The notes under the pieces: model-generated | Told to the model about the DNA's origin: nothing | Databases searched by the model: none | The model's input: only the letters and a program-made list of their open reading frames with translations | Program-made: the position numbers and the translations under genes | Shown: in pieces, positions 23,328 through 34,625 of the stretch | How positions within the stretch are numbered: position 1 is the stretch's first letter | How the letters are laid out: each line of letters opens with the position of its first letter | Assembly: GCA_007026445.1 (NCBI GenBank) | Contig: VDMD01000011.1 | Coordinates: forward strand, 682,001 to 746,000 | Length of the DNA stretch: 64,000 nucleotides | Direction: 5' to 3' | Source: Schizophyllum amplum | Taxonomy: Eukaryota; Basidiomycota; Agaricomycetes; Agaricales; Schizophyllaceae

Positions 23328-24055
23328 ATGGCCCGCGGCAAGCTACCCTCCGGCCCGTCCAAGCTCGGCCAGGTGCTCACCCAGCTCAAGGCCGCCCCGC
23401 GTCTGCAGCTCTCCGGCGTCTCCCGCATCTCTCTAGTCCACGCCTACCGCAACGACCACTGGGGCGCACGGCTGTTCACCGAGCGCGACCTCCCGCGCAT
23501 CCGCTACGCCAACGACTCGCTCTCCATCGACGTTCAACGCCATGCCAAGGCGAACAATGAATTCTGGCGACCGCAGATGAAGGTCGAGATGGAGAACGGC
23601 GCGGCGCACACGCTCGAGCTGTCCAAAAAGCCCGCGAGCGAGATCCTCTCGGAGCTCATGTCCATAGCTGGCGGGCCGGCGTGGAATAAGGTACGCCCAC
23701 TGTTTTCAATTGTGTTGATACGCTAACTCGTGTACAGTGGGTCGAGGAATGCCAAGAAGCCGGCCGCGAACCTATCCAGGCAGACTCGGCGGACGAGAAA
23801 GCCCTCCACTGGTCTACCCGCTCCTCCAACGAGTCCACGACAGTCCCCACCTACGAAGTTTTTGCCAAGCAGCAGGAGGCCGATGCTGCGCGTCGCGCTG
23901 AAGAGGCGCAGCGCAAGGCAGAGGAAGAGAAGGTGCAGCAGGCCGCGGACGACGCCCGGCGAGCGGCGGTGGCGAAGGAGGACGCAGAGCGCATGGCCGC
24001 TGTACAAGCGGCGCAGCAGGCAGCTGGACACGGCTCTGCGCCTCCGCCAGCATAG
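23328..24055 (+). CDS. Mitochondrial ribosomal protein, L51/S25/CI-B8 domain (mL61/Mrp49-like)
   Basis: Two exons, 23328-23690 and 23738-24055, join in frame to 226 codons. The first 120 residues form a thioredoxin-like L51/S25/CI-B8 domain: ISLVHAYRNDHWGARLFTER, LPRIRYANDSLSIDVQRH, then VEMENGAAHTLELSKKPASE. This matches fungal mitochondrial large-subunit proteins of the Mrp49 (mL61) type better than complex I B8. The C-terminal extension of about 80 residues is a highly charged helix (KQQEADAARRAEEAQRKAEE) that may form a coiled coil. The family assignment is firm; the exact subunit name is inferred. The divergent partner is TIM13. Confidence 0.8.
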
Positions 24056-24932
24056 ATGTCATAGAGGAGCGAAGGTCATCACGTCAACTACATACGCACT
24101 AATCTTATCCGCATGCTCTCACTTCTCTTCAATTCGCGCAGTCAAGACTTGTGCCTACAAATCTCTCAAGAGGTAATGTTGTATTTGTGTCTCTTCAGCA
24201 GGTCACTCGACGCACGTCGCGTCTCTGCCCTGCCCACGTCGAACTACAAGGAATAATTGTGAGTTTTATGGTCACCTCTGTCTGCGCGGTTGCGGTTCCC
24301 TGACGCACAAGAACAGAACGATACAGTGATCAAGAGCGTTCTCGTGACACGAGTGAGCTCTCGCAGCGGCGCTCGCGGGTGAAAGGCTATCTCATTCTTC
24401 ATTGGTATGCGCTTCTAAGGTGTCCTGCCGCTATAGCACGTGTGCGCCCGCTGCAAAACGACGGAGCATGCCTGTGTAGGTGTCTGGGTAAGGTGCTCAT
24501 TCGATGGCCTGGAAGGTCGCCAACATCCCCGAAGGTAGCATGATGCGTATTGTGCTCACCTCGAGCTCTCGATAGCTCGCATCTCCCGAATTCCTGACCA
24601 GCTTTCTAGCAAGTGTTCAGCGCCGCGCTGACCGGTGAGTCATATCCTTCCAAGTCTTACGAGCTTATCTACAATGTCCAGATCCCAGCGTATATCTGGT
24701 ATACAGGCACTGTGTATTGGAAGAGGAGTTCTGCTTGCCAGAGGTGCGCATTGGGCCAGCAAAGGACGCGGTCACCTGACAAAGCGTGGGAATACCGCGG
24801 GACGACCTTTGCAAGGCGGGCGGGCCGGCACCGTCACGCCCATCTCTGCCACAGACATTCGCATCCTTGACTGCCAAATCGTAAACGATCCTGCTCGGCC
24901 TCACAACTCATACCCTTCACCGCTCTCAGACC
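24056..24932. other. Intergenic, no gene seen
   Basis: No frame with a domain or coherent splice pattern. The long plus-strand frame from 24635 overlaps the next gene in another frame and reads as Arg/Pro/His-rich, so it is a shadow. Confidence 0.55.
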
Positions 24933-25994
24933 ATGCCACCCTTCCCCCTCGTTCCCGAGTACGTCCTCGAGCAGGTCCACGCTTTCATGCAGCCATCGCC
25001 CGACGGGTACAAGTCCTACGAGCACCAGCGAGGCAGAATTCGCGCGCAGGAACTGATTGTCATCGACACCTTCATTCCCTTCGTCGACAAGTTTGGCCTC
25101 CCCGAGCACGTCACCGACGAGCTCCGCGCGTATCTCGAAACGGCCCGCTCCCAGCGCGACACATTCGCGAGCTTCGTCGAAGCCGTCGGAATCCTAGAGG
25201 AGTCGCTTATCGGCCCCCACTTCCTCGGGGATTACTGGATCGATCTCAGCATGGCCGAGAAGTACCTCCTCGCGGACGTGCTTCTCGAGAGCAAGCGCGT
25301 GCCCCAAGACTGCGTCGAGGAGTTCGAAGAGCTGAAAGCCCAGCTCTACATCACCATTCAACTGGACATAGAACTGGGCCAGGACGGCCTCGGCGATCGC
25401 GCGCACGAGAGCGGCACGGTGGACTCGGCGGACGTGGTGCTCCTCATGCACATGGAGGCCGAAGAGCTCGCGACGGCGCTCGGGATGCGCGTGGCGGAGA
25501 TCTACCAGGAGGGTGGCGTGGACGTCGGTTCGATCATCCCCAGCTTGGAGAGGCCGTGGATGACGCTGCGCGTGAGCGCGCCTGCGTCGTACGTGCGGGA
25601 GGTGCGGGTGCACGGCGCGCCTCCGGACAAAGAGCAGCAGGAGAAGATCGAGCGGCTGGTGTCCAGAATGCATACGTGGCAGATGGTGCTACCCCATGCC
25701 CTCGAGGGGGTCCTCGCCGAGTACTGTGAGAGCGAGGCGATGGACGGGGAATTCGACTCGGACAACGAGGAAGAAGAGGAGAAGGAGGGGTTCGACTCTC
25801 ACGAAGAGGACGAGGACGACGTGGAGGAGCCTGAATCAAGCGACGATGAGGAGTCTGACGACGACGCCGACGACGACGACGAGGACGATATTGCAGAGGA
25901 GCCTGACTCGGACGAGGACGAGGATTTGGACTCGGGCGTTGGTACGGAGGAGGGCTCGGACGAGGAGGTCGAGAAGGTCGAGGACCTGCTTTGA
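24933..25994 (+). CDS. Uncharacterised protein with acidic C-terminal tail
   Basis: A single-exon frame of 353 codons with strong C/G-ending codon use. I do not recognise a domain. Residues 1-270 are globular-looking and mostly helical (FVDKFGLPEHVTDELRAYLE, YLLADVLLESKRVPQDCVEE). The last 80 residues are almost entirely Asp/Glu/Ser (for example SDDEESDDDADDDDEDD). Such tails are common in histone- or ribosome-binding chaperones, but nothing else supports that here. No signal peptide or membrane segment is visible. Confidence 0.75.
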   Translation: MPPFPLVPEYVLEQVHAFMQPSPDGYKSYEHQRGRIRAQELIVIDTFIPFVDKFGLPEHVTDELRAYLETARSQRDTFASFVEAVGILEESLIGPHFLGDYWIDLSMAEKYLLADVLLESKRVPQDCVEEFEELKAQLYITIQLDIELGQDGLGDRAHESGTVDSADVVLLMHMEAEELATALGMRVAEIYQEGGVDVGSIIPSLERPWMTLRVSAPASYVREVRVHGAPPDKEQQEKIERLVSRMHTWQMVLPHALEGVLAEYCESEAMDGEFDSDNEEEEEKEGFDSHEEDEDDVEEPESSDDEESDDDADDDDEDDIAEEPDSDEDEDLDSGVGTEEGSDEEVEKVEDLL

Positions 25995-26762
25995 AGCGAT
26001 GCAGACAAAGGTGCGCCAGACCCTGCCTTCTCTCAAGTCGCTGGCATACTGATATATCTTGACCAGTCCCCCATTCCTGAACCACTAATCTGTCACCAAC
26101 TACGACTATTATCTTACTCGCAGGGACACTGTCACTCCGTTTTCATCTGACATAACTCATCATCGCATACTGCATCTTCCAACCCGTTCTTCTTCCCTTC
26201 CGCGCGTGCCATATCTCATCACTACGTCCCCGTGTCTCTTCGATCCTCCTTCGTCTACATGCACCTCGGCGCATTTCATTTTTCCACGACCCTGCAAAAT
26301 ACCTTGGGGCCATTCTTCTTTGCTTAAGCATACGGTAACTCACTAGCACTATCATAATACACCCCTCGTCCTTCGACTTTTTTAACGAGCATATCATATA
26401 TCTCCTCATAGAGTAGACCATAGCCGATACCTTCGCATCTGCAGTCCATTACACCGGCCTTGTTGCCCGACACACACACATCATGAATTCATCCATCTGT
26501 CGCACGTCTTCGCCGTTCAAGATGTCTTGTTCGTTCATATCCGCGCGGACCTTTATGGGTGCTCACTTGCAAGCTGCGCGCTGACTACGCATATGGCAGT
26601 CATCAGATCCAGACCGGTGCAGACTTGGACTGACTTCAACTGTACTCAGATTCGAAGATGCATGATGGAAAGAAAACCATGTAATCAAGAGTACGAACGA
26701 TATCCAAGCAATGCGTGTCTGCATATCGTCAAGTAAATGCGATAGATCTTGGAGCAAGGTAA
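25995..26762. other. Intergenic, no gene seen
   Basis: Pyrimidine-rich DNA after 26.0 kb, with no coding pattern on either strand. It contains the 3' ends of both flanking genes. Confidence 0.5.
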
Positions 26763-27527
26763 CTAGAGTGGGATAGGAAATCGGCACATTGGGATCCGCT
26801 GCTCAAGCACCGCAACCTCCACCATCTCGCAGTAGCCCCTCCTCGCAGCAACATACACGAACAGCGCGCCAAGGGCGAAAATGAGGACGAGCAGATGAAT
26901 GAAGAGCTTGTTACGAAGATCAGCTTTCGTCTATATCACGAGTTTGACACCACTCACGCCGCGCAACATCGCGCACACTTTGCCCTTGGTACCACCCAAC
27001 GCGCTCGTCTGGATGATCTTGTCTTCGTGCTGGATCTTGTCGGCTTCAGCGCGATGAGCGCGAAGGCCCTCCTGCGGCAGGGCGGCAGGTTCGCCAGACG
27101 GTCGCGCGGTTTCGGGCTCGATGAAGATGACGGTGATATTGTGCAGCAGACCGGCCCAGGTGTTCATCGTCAACGATGCCCCGGCAGCGTTGTCGGCGTC
27201 ACCCTGGAACCTCGCGCGGATGAAGGCGTCCCAGAGCTCCTGGCAAGGACGAGACGGGGACGCCCATCCAAGATCCCGACGCAGAATATCGATCAGTTCC
27301 TGCAGTGGAAAGGTCGGTTCGTGCCACACGGCTGAGAGTGAAGTACGCACCGTGCCAGACAGATTCTGAAGGTCATCCTTCCGGTAGGCCTTCCGGCGCG
27401 CGCCGTGCTCCAGGATAACTTGCGCGTGCATCTGAGGGTAGCGGTCTCGCTGCGGAGCCGAAGGCTCGGGTAGTGGCAAGCTGCAGTGGGGACATTTGGA
27501 TGGCGATGCAACCACGGCGGACATCAT
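26763..27527 (-). CDS. Uncharacterised single-pass membrane protein
   Basis: Starts MMSAVVASPSKCPHCSLPLP, with a CPHC pair near the N-terminus. A 51-nt in-frame intron (GTGCGT to ACTGCAG) follows NLSGT, then ELIDILRRDLGWASPSRPCQ. The tail exon encodes DLRNKLFIHLLVLIFALGAL and VYVAARRGYCEMVEV, a clear C-terminal membrane anchor, and ends at TAG 26765-26763. Joining the body to the tail requires removing only 27 nt (26931-26957, GTGAGT to ATATAG), which is exceptionally short. I do not recognise the family. The model depends on that last junction; the long body frame itself is convincing. Confidence 0.6.
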
Positions 27528-28431
27528 ACGAGAGCAGCCAAGAGGCGAGGATGTTGAGGTGCGGATGAACAGACGTTACTGGTAGTGAGACCAGACAGTG
27601 ACGCGTCTTTTATAGCGCTGATCCCGACGCGCTGAGAGTAGAAAGGCAGCCTTTCATGAAAAGACCCATGAGGCAGACCCTGCGCTTGCGTTGATGCTCG
27701 GGTAAGCATCACAATGCGCTCTTGAAATCCGATGGAAGGGTGGCCTTCCCTTTATCCTTTGAGGACGGATACTTCATAAAGGTAACAAAAAGAAGGTCGA
27801 AAGCAAACGAGTGATAAGCGAAGCCTTCCAAAAAGAAGCAAAAAGGAAAGTGGCGCGTTGTTTATTTGTGCATGCTTGTCGAAATCTTACGGTAACACCC
27901 GAAAGTATCACGTGAGTAATCTCCTCGAGCCTTCTCACACTCCTCTTGAAATGCATGGTTACTCACTAGCGCTACCGCTATACTATTCTGTGCTGCTCTA
28001 CTTGAGTCGCGTGAACTGCTCAATATTCTCTGCAGACCTCACGCGCCACGAACGAGGGACCGGCCCATTCGCAGAATTGGCGGACCTTCCGATCGAACTC
28101 ACTCTGAGAGATGGGCGAAGCGCCAGCAATACTTACATATGTCGCTCCGTTGGTGGCTCATCTATATCAGATGCACCCGAGACACAGCTGCTCCGCTGCT
28201 GTATCTATTGCATTCATTGAATGCAAGGCTGACCTTCGACCTCACTCGCGCCGCCCGCATCACTCCCGACCGCCTGCGACAGATGCACCAATGGCGGGAC
28301 ATTCAACAGCGTCGCACGCTTGTCAACACTCTCACTCGCCCTCAGTCGTCTTGCCTCCTCCCCTAACCTCAGGGTAGTGTTCTACGCTCGCCCGCCGCAC
28401 GCTCACTATTGGCCGCAGAGCCTAACCGACA
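27528..28431. other. Intergenic, no gene seen
   Basis: Promoters of two divergent genes should lie here. Short frames at 27858-28377 show no domain or splicing consistent with a gene. Confidence 0.5.
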
Positions 28432-30256
28432 ATGTTCCCCGTCACCACGACGATTGATTCCTCCAGCCCGCTCATCGATTATCAGCCCGACACCCAGGTC
28501 TGGCGACGTGGCGGATGGGAGGGAGATAAATTTGCGCCAAGGTGCGTTCTGTCGATCCTGTTTCATTATCCTTGCCTCGAAATCTCCAGTCTGGTGCTCG
28601 ACTGACGATCTGCGTATGCAGATACCAGAACAGCACGTTCATGTACTGTATCAACGCTACAGACGCAACCGCGACGTTCAACTTCACGGGTAATGAAGTG
28701 CACATCTTCGGGGCGTACAGGTACAACTCGGGCCCATACAGGTATGAACGAGCATCTCGCGAACATATGTTCTGTGGAATAAACTCATGCTTCTTACAGC
28801 GTCACGATAGACGGGACGAAGTCAGAGTACATGCGCGCCAACGGCAGCGCCCCCGCGGAGAACGACGACAACCAGTTCTTCCAAGTCGAGCTGTATGGCG
28901 TGTCCGATCTTCGGCCCGGAACGCACCAGGTGGTCTTTACGAACGAGTGGGGCAATTCTCCAACGAGGGTGCCAGGACTGGACCATATTGATATCGACTA
29001 TGTCAGCCGTCGACTTGGTACCATGAGCTACCGTTCGTTCTCGCTGACAATCCATCAGATTACATTCACGTCGTCGGCATACTCGAATGAGACTGCTGTC
29101 ATACAAAGCGAACACGCAGAATACTTTTCGTTTACGCCACAGGACGCGTGGGTGAACGTATTGGGCGATGAGTTCAACGGTGGCGCTGAGCAGTGCGTAA
29201 TCCTCAGCTTCGGCCACTGTAAATTTTCTGCTGATCCACAACACAGTGCGGCTGTGGACATGGGCGCCTCCGTATCACTCACCTTCCAGGGTGACCGAGT
29301 TGCGTTATACGGTGCATATGGCCAGAGTTATGCCGTGTACACGGCACAGCTCGACGATGGTCCTGTGTACACCATGAATGGCAGTCGAACGGATGAGCCG
29401 ATCTTTCAGCAACTGCTCTTCAAGGCGGACTTGCTGGAGGCCGACATTCAGCACAACCTTACCCTGATGTCAGCCTCGGAGGATGGCACAAAGTTTGCTG
29501 TGGATTACGCGGAGGTTGACGAGACGAGCAATAACGTAGCCGCGGTCATGTCTTTCTCGTGCGCGATTCATATTCCGCCAACCAAACTGATTGAGTTAAC
29601 AAGGCATATCAGGTCTATCAGTACTTCGACGCTAGGAGTGTCAAGCACCAGTACTGTTGCTGATGATGGGTACGAGTCGTCCTTCAGTATAGCGACAAGT
29701 GTTCCGCCATCTTCCGCCACAACCACCGACGATGTAGCAACGTCGTCCGCCAACCCAAGTCAGGAGTACGTCTCTCGAAGCGACTGTCTATCGCTGTGCT
29801 GACACGGCGGCATCAGGCTCAGTCAAGGAGCAGCGGGTGGCATCGCAGCAGGATCCGTATTGGGTGCTGCCGCCCTCATCGCCGTCGCCTTCCTCTTCTG
29901 GCGGCAGATGCGCAAGCGCGAAGATCCGCCTGCCGGCGGACATCCCTCTCCTGCTGAATATTCCTCTCCGATGGTCACTCCATACCTTCCGCCGACTGGG
30001 TATGGACCGCTAGACGGACATGCGCCAGCCTCGCCTTCGGCGCTGCCTCCCCCTTCCGCGGGACCTACCATCTCTTCGCTGTCGTCGAGGTTCTTGCCGG
30101 ACTCTAGTGTGTCGGTGAGTGATGAATCGTGCATACCGTAACACCGGTGCGAGCTAACATATGGCATGGTAGTATCCGCATAGCGCGATGTATACGTCGA
30201 ACATCTCGCATAGCATTCATGAGGAAGAGCCACAACCACCGCGATACACAGCCTGA
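28432..30256 (+). CDS. Type I surface protein with two beta-sandwich-like ectodomains
   Basis: Belongs to an Agaricomycete family that starts without a classical signal peptide and has two similar extracellular segments. The start is MFPVTTTIDSSSPLIDYQPD. Segment 1 has FMYCINATDATATFNFTGNE, VHIFGAYRYNSGPY and the repeat end LRPGTHQVVFTNEW. Segment 2 has VSLTFQGDRVALYGAYGQSY and ends HNLTLMSASEDG. A Ser/Thr-rich stalk precedes a membrane span (GGIAAGSVLGAAALIAVAFL) and a Pro-rich cytoplasmic tail ending QPPRYTA. Exons 28432-28541, 28622-28741, 28800-29001, 29059-29192 and from 29247 join cleanly, and the last two introns are GT-AG. The junction near 29525-29620, at the start of the stalk, is unresolved. 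The galactose-binding-like fold is inferred from the pattern. The ligand is unknown. Confidence 0.8.
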
Positions 30257-30484
30257 GGGCGACAGAGACTATTAGCTGGACGAACCGAGACGCGACAGGT
30301 GACGGGTTGGAAGGTTACTAGAGTATTCTGGCTGGCCAACAGGTTGTCATGCGTTCGTCGAGCATGTCGCATTACTTGTGAATTTTACAGGCCTTCTTGT
30401 ACGTATGATCAGCCTTTGGGTCCTGGGAAGCCGGGCCAAAGGTTGACTATGGGTGATGGCGATCGATCGTGCGGCTTCATCGAC

Positions 30485-31336
30485 ATGGCAGCCTCTCTCC
30501 TTGTCATAAACCCCAACTCGTCCAAGTCAGTCACCGATGGTCTAGAGGAAATTCTGGTCGCGCCGCCGGGCGTAGAGCTCGCGTTCTACACAGCCCCATC
30601 ACATGCGCCACCGTCGATCAACGATGCGACCACTGCAGCTCTTACTACGACCGCTTGCTGGGAGGACATCAGCTCGAGAGGGCTGCTTGAGAAGCACGAT
30701 GGCTTTCTTGTCTGCTGCTGTACGTTACAATGATCGTCAGTCGAAGATAATGACCTGACGAACTCCAATGATCCTTCACCCTCTCGCCGTGTCCCCCTTC
30801 GTACTTCTCCTGCGTCCTCTCAGTCTCTGATCATCCCTTGGTCCATGTCCTCCGAGAGAACACGACAAGACCTGTTGTAGGAATTATGGAGGCCGCCGTC
30901 GCTCACGCCCTCTTCTGCGGCAAGCGCTTTGGGATCATCTCGACGGGCTCGGGCTTCAAGTACGATCGCCACAAAGACGTTTACTCCTTCTTGGGCGCCG
31001 CCTCACCGCGCTTCGCGGGGCTCGTCACCACAGGATTGGGCGTCGTGGAGCTGCGGGAGGGTGACCGCGCGAAAGTCGAGACCGGAATGAAGCGCGGTGC
31101 GGCGGAAATGCTAGCGATGGGCGCGGACGTGGTCATCCTGGGATGTGAGTGCTCGTGCGACTGCTGTAAGATAATGCTAAAAGACGATCTACGCAGGCGC
31201 AGGCATGGCCGGGATGGAACCCCTTGTGAAGCAGGCCGCTCGAGAGGTGCACGGCGAAGACACACCCGTCAAGGTCATTGACGGCGCGCGAGCTGGCATC
31301 GAGCTGCTCACCGGTCTCGTCAGGTCGAAGTATTAA
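30485..31336 (+). CDS. Asp/Glu/hydantoin racemase family protein (DCG1-like)
   Basis: Cofactor-independent amino-acid or hydantoin racemase fold. Exons 30485-30719, 30824-31147 and 31197-31336 join in frame. It starts MAASLLVINPNSSKSVTDGL, typical for the family. The two catalytic cysteines are visible: GFLVCCFSDHPLV, formed across intron 1, and VVILGCAGM, formed across intron 2. Between them lie PVVGIMEAAVAHALFCGKRF and GIISTGSGFKYDRH. It ends LLTGLVRSKY. Fungal relatives such as yeast Dcg1 are linked to allantoin/nitrogen metabolism; the substrate here is unknown. Its stop is 34 bases from that of the convergent neighbour. Confidence 0.9.
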
Positions 31337-31370
31337 AATCGTAATGTAAGCCGTCTAAACTATTGACATA

Positions 31371-31903
31371 CTAGTACGGAAACCCGTAGTGCGAGTAACC
31401 GTTTCTAAAGGACCTGGGAGCCGCCTGCTGATATGCAGCCTGACCAGTGTTCATGCCATAACTCTCCTCCAGCTCGGCACGGATGAGAGCTCTGAGCCCC
31501 TGAAAGAGCACGGCGGAGAGGATTAACATGAATGCGTAACGGAGCACCTGCAGCGTCTCGCTGTCAGTTTCGTTGCAGCTCATCTCAGTTGGGTGACTCA
31601 CAGTAATGCACACACCACCCACCCACATCCCTTGCTTGATGAACTTGTCCACCAATGCAGATGCGGTGAACGCCGTTCCCGGCGCGTCCTCCACCACCTC
31701 GCGAGTGAAGAGCTCAATGAAGTCCTGCATATCGAAACTGTCAGCTTTCATGAAGAAGGACAAAGGCGGCAGGTGCTCGCCTTCGCGGACAGGTCCTCTA
31801 GCTCGTCCTTGTGGCACACCACGAGAATCTTGCGGTTCCGAAGGATGACCTGAGAGCGGCCGTCTCCCTCGAAAGCGGTGGGCTCGGTCGATGAGGTAGA
31901 CAT
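31371..31903 (-). CDS. Small uncharacterised protein with C-terminal membrane segment
   Basis: The C-terminal frame is clear: FIELFTREVVEDAPGTAFTA, then VDKFIKQGMWVGGVCIT. A 54-nt GT-AG intron follows, then VLRYAFMLILSAVLFQGLRA (hydrophobic) and a Gln/Ala/Tyr tail ending HYGFPY. The best start is ATG 31903 (MSTSSTEPTAFEGDGRSQV), but that frame reaches the C-terminal frame only if one base is missing near 31778. There AAGGCGAGC would restore to AAGGGCGAGC, giving LSAKGEHLPPLSFF. The alternative is a shorter start at ATG 31751. The family is not recognised. Confidence 0.55.
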
Positions 31904-32636
31904 GGAGGAATGTACGGCAGGTGCGATGTTGCCGACTCAGTGAAGGCGAGGGGCAAAAGCAACTGGCGTATCCAGAAAACATACAGGCTTATGTATCGAC
32001 GAGTATGTGGCCACAGACATCAAATAGACCAAGAAGAAAGGGACTGCCTTTGACGACAAATAGTCGCAAAGCGTTCGAAGTGTGGGGTAGGGGCCCGAGC
32101 CTCAAGCGATAGCTTTCATTCAGTTCAAAGGACATGCGAGGTCGGAAGAATAGGAAATTAGGCGCTCGTTTCGATGTAGCAGTCTTGGCCATCGGGTCGA
32201 GAGAACAAAGCGGCCTGTAAGGAGATACAATCAGCGTAGTGACTTAACTTAAATGAACAAAGGACTTAGGAGATGGACAAGCTGTGCGGACTGGCAGGGA
32301 CTGGCGTGACTCATTCGTAACTTCCAGTTTAATAATCGGCAACCGCCGAATAAACTTTGCCATAAGAATTCAAAACTAGCTACATACACAAGACAGAAGG
32401 GCAAGCAACACGCGCAAGACAGTACAATATGATACATCAACCGACGTTGCGATGAACACCACACAGCGAATTATACGGGCCTATTCTATGTGATCCTGGA
32501 AGCCTGAGCCAATACTAAGTCCTGCAGGATACTAATCCAATGGAAGGGCGACGGGTAGAAATGTGTGAGTAGGTGGGGTATGTTGACGAAGGCACATCTC
32601 GACGGTAGGATTATCTTGCGAAGCGCGCGTATAAAG
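31904..32636. other. Intergenic, no gene seen
   Basis: No coding pattern. A hairpin-like sequence ATCGGCAACCGCCGAAT occurs at 32335-32351. It is too short to encode a missing catalytic domain for the downstream gene. Confidence 0.5.
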
Positions 32637-33607
32637 CTATGACGGTAGTTCGGCCAGCATATGCAAATCTGCCAAAGGTCTGAAACGATGATTGAGCACC
32701 CAGAGACGGAGCGGTCCCAACAACGTGAAACTCACAATGCCACAGCGACTCTCTCTACCATAACAACCATCCTGTCCGCCACTGTCGCAGCCCTCTTCGC
32801 GTCTGCACTGAACACCACCTCCGCCGCCTGCCCCGTCGAGTTGATGGCTGTATTGTGCGCAATGCGGTACTCGCGCTCGCCACCATGCCCCATCGACAGC
32901 ACCGGAAACAAGACGAACAGCGCGATGATCCCCCCGACGATCGCCAGCATCGCGCCCACGTTCGCCACCCCGCGCCACGACACGCCGCCCGCGCGCCGTA
33001 TGCACGCAGCCTCGGGGTCATGCAGCGCGTCCGGACCCTCTCCTTCGTCCGCTGCAGGATCGTACGCATACGGCACGAACCCGTGCGCGTCCGCCGCGAT
33101 CGGGTACTTGGAGTCTGTCGAGTAGGACAGCAGCGAGTCGGAGTAGCCAGATATCGACAAGGTCGACGAGCGCGACATGGACGAGAGACGCGACGGGTCG
33201 CGGGCGGAGAAGACGGAGGGCGGGCGGAGCGCGGCGGGATCGTCGAACTGGTAGAGGATCATGGAGGTGCGAGTGGAGGACGTGAGCAGGGCCGGGCTCG
33301 AAAGCGCGCGGGCTTCCTCGGAGGCGATGTGCGCGAAGGTGGCGATGGAGGGGCGGTCGCGGAAGGGCGAGCTTGGCGGGGCGGACGGGGACGGGCTGCT
33401 ACTTGGATTGAGCGGCGAGGTGGCGCGGCGGAACGAGGCCGGGATCGCGTGCGACGACATAGATGGCGGGACGGGCAGGCTCTGGGCCAGCAAGGCGAGC
33501 GACTCACGCGGCGAAGGCGTTGGGGATGCGGCAGTGAAGGATATTCGCTGGGCGTCCTGTTGCGGCGGGGTCGTGCTGCTAGATGTGCTAGAGGATGAGG
33601 AGGACAT
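32637..33607 (-). CDS. Type II membrane protein resembling the KRE6/SKN1 N-terminus, no GH16 domain
   Basis: Starts MSSSSSSTSSSTTPPQQDAQ, a long Ser/Pro-rich cytoplasmic region. Then comes a segment that recalls the stem of beta-1,6-glucan synthesis proteins Kre6/Skn1: YDPAADEGEGPDALHDPEAA, a Trp-Arg-Gly-Val-Ala-Asn-Val-Gly block and a membrane span (GAMLAIVGGIIALFVLFPVL). Unlike Kre6/Skn1, only about 65 lumenal residues follow. A GTGAGT-TTTCAG intron (about 32673-32733) leads to a short last exon encoding PLADLHMLAELPS and a stop at 32637. The glycoside-hydrolase family 16 domain is therefore absent, and the 730 bases beyond do not contain it. It may be a truncated paralogue or an unrelated membrane protein with similar topology. 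Confidence 0.6.
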
Positions 33608-34625
33608 GGCGTGTTCGTGTTCACTCGCGTCAATCGCCCCGACGAGCTCGCACGGCGGTATCTTGCTGAGATAGCAACTGAAGAGAGAAGGTCAAGAGCC
33701 GCGAGTACGCGGAGCGCCAGCAGAGATGGCCTGGGACGTCGGCGAGAGCAGGCCGGCGGAAGCAGGTGACCAGTGACTTTAAGCGCGCCTTCAGGGGGCC
33801 GGCGCCTGGCCATCTCGCTATAAAGTGTTTCGATCGAACAGCATACAGAGAGCGTATAGAGCCCAGGCACCGAGACGCCTAGAAGCGGGGGAATATTATC
33901 ATTCGACTGTTGTGCACCAATTTGAAAGGCAGGAGGAGGGCGGGGTGCAGGTGCACTTTGCAGCCATGACTTTATTCTTCAGTCTCTGAGAGCTCGATAC
34001 GTCGACTCTCCCGACAAGAGCGCATGGGTATGCCCCGCTGAATTCGGGGGCAAGTGGTGGTTCGAGAGAGGCGCCCAGCGGCCCTGGCTTGGCCCTGGCA
34101 GGGCCGCGTCCTCGAGCCGGGCTGAGCGGGCCGTAAACCGAGATGTCACCGTTTCTGAGTCTGACGCTGCGGCTTGAAGCGTGAACCTCACCTTGACGCT
34201 TGCCCTGCTGCAAGTCGTAGCTCTGAAATCCTTCCACCATGGTACAGGACCTCTGATATTCTATATGTAGGTGTGAAGGTCGCGCAGACACGCCGGACGC
34301 GAACATTCAGATGGCGGGAAAACTCTCATGGCAGTCTGACTCTCATCGAAGCGCATCTGCGTTCTCTCGCAATGGATAGATATGCGGCCCCGGTCGACCT
34401 CAATTGCTGTCGGAAGACACTCAGCTTCGTTCGACTCCAGGGTCCAAAGCTTGCGGCGCCTTCCGGCCAGAGGCAGCATCACATGATATAAGCATGACCG
34501 CCTCGTGCCCAACTAACATCAACTGGCCCTTTGTGACACGGTAACGTCACCCTTCTCCTTCATTCCCCTGCTCTCTATTCCCAGCCACCTACTCCCACTC
34601 ACACATTACTCCTCCGCTCCTGAAG
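33608..34625. other. Intergenic, no gene seen
   Basis: A divergent spacer between two genes. Frames on the minus strand at 33259-33870 are shadows or low complexity. No clear motif was recognised. Confidence 0.5.

Noticed and set aside
24635..25729. 364-codon plus-strand frame
   Set aside because: It overlaps the acidic-tail gene in another frame and is Arg/Pro/His-rich, typical of a GC-rich shadow.
31904..32636. Search for a GH16 domain downstream of the KRE6/SKN1-like gene
   Set aside because: No catalytic ExDxxE-type motif or long frame on the minus strand.
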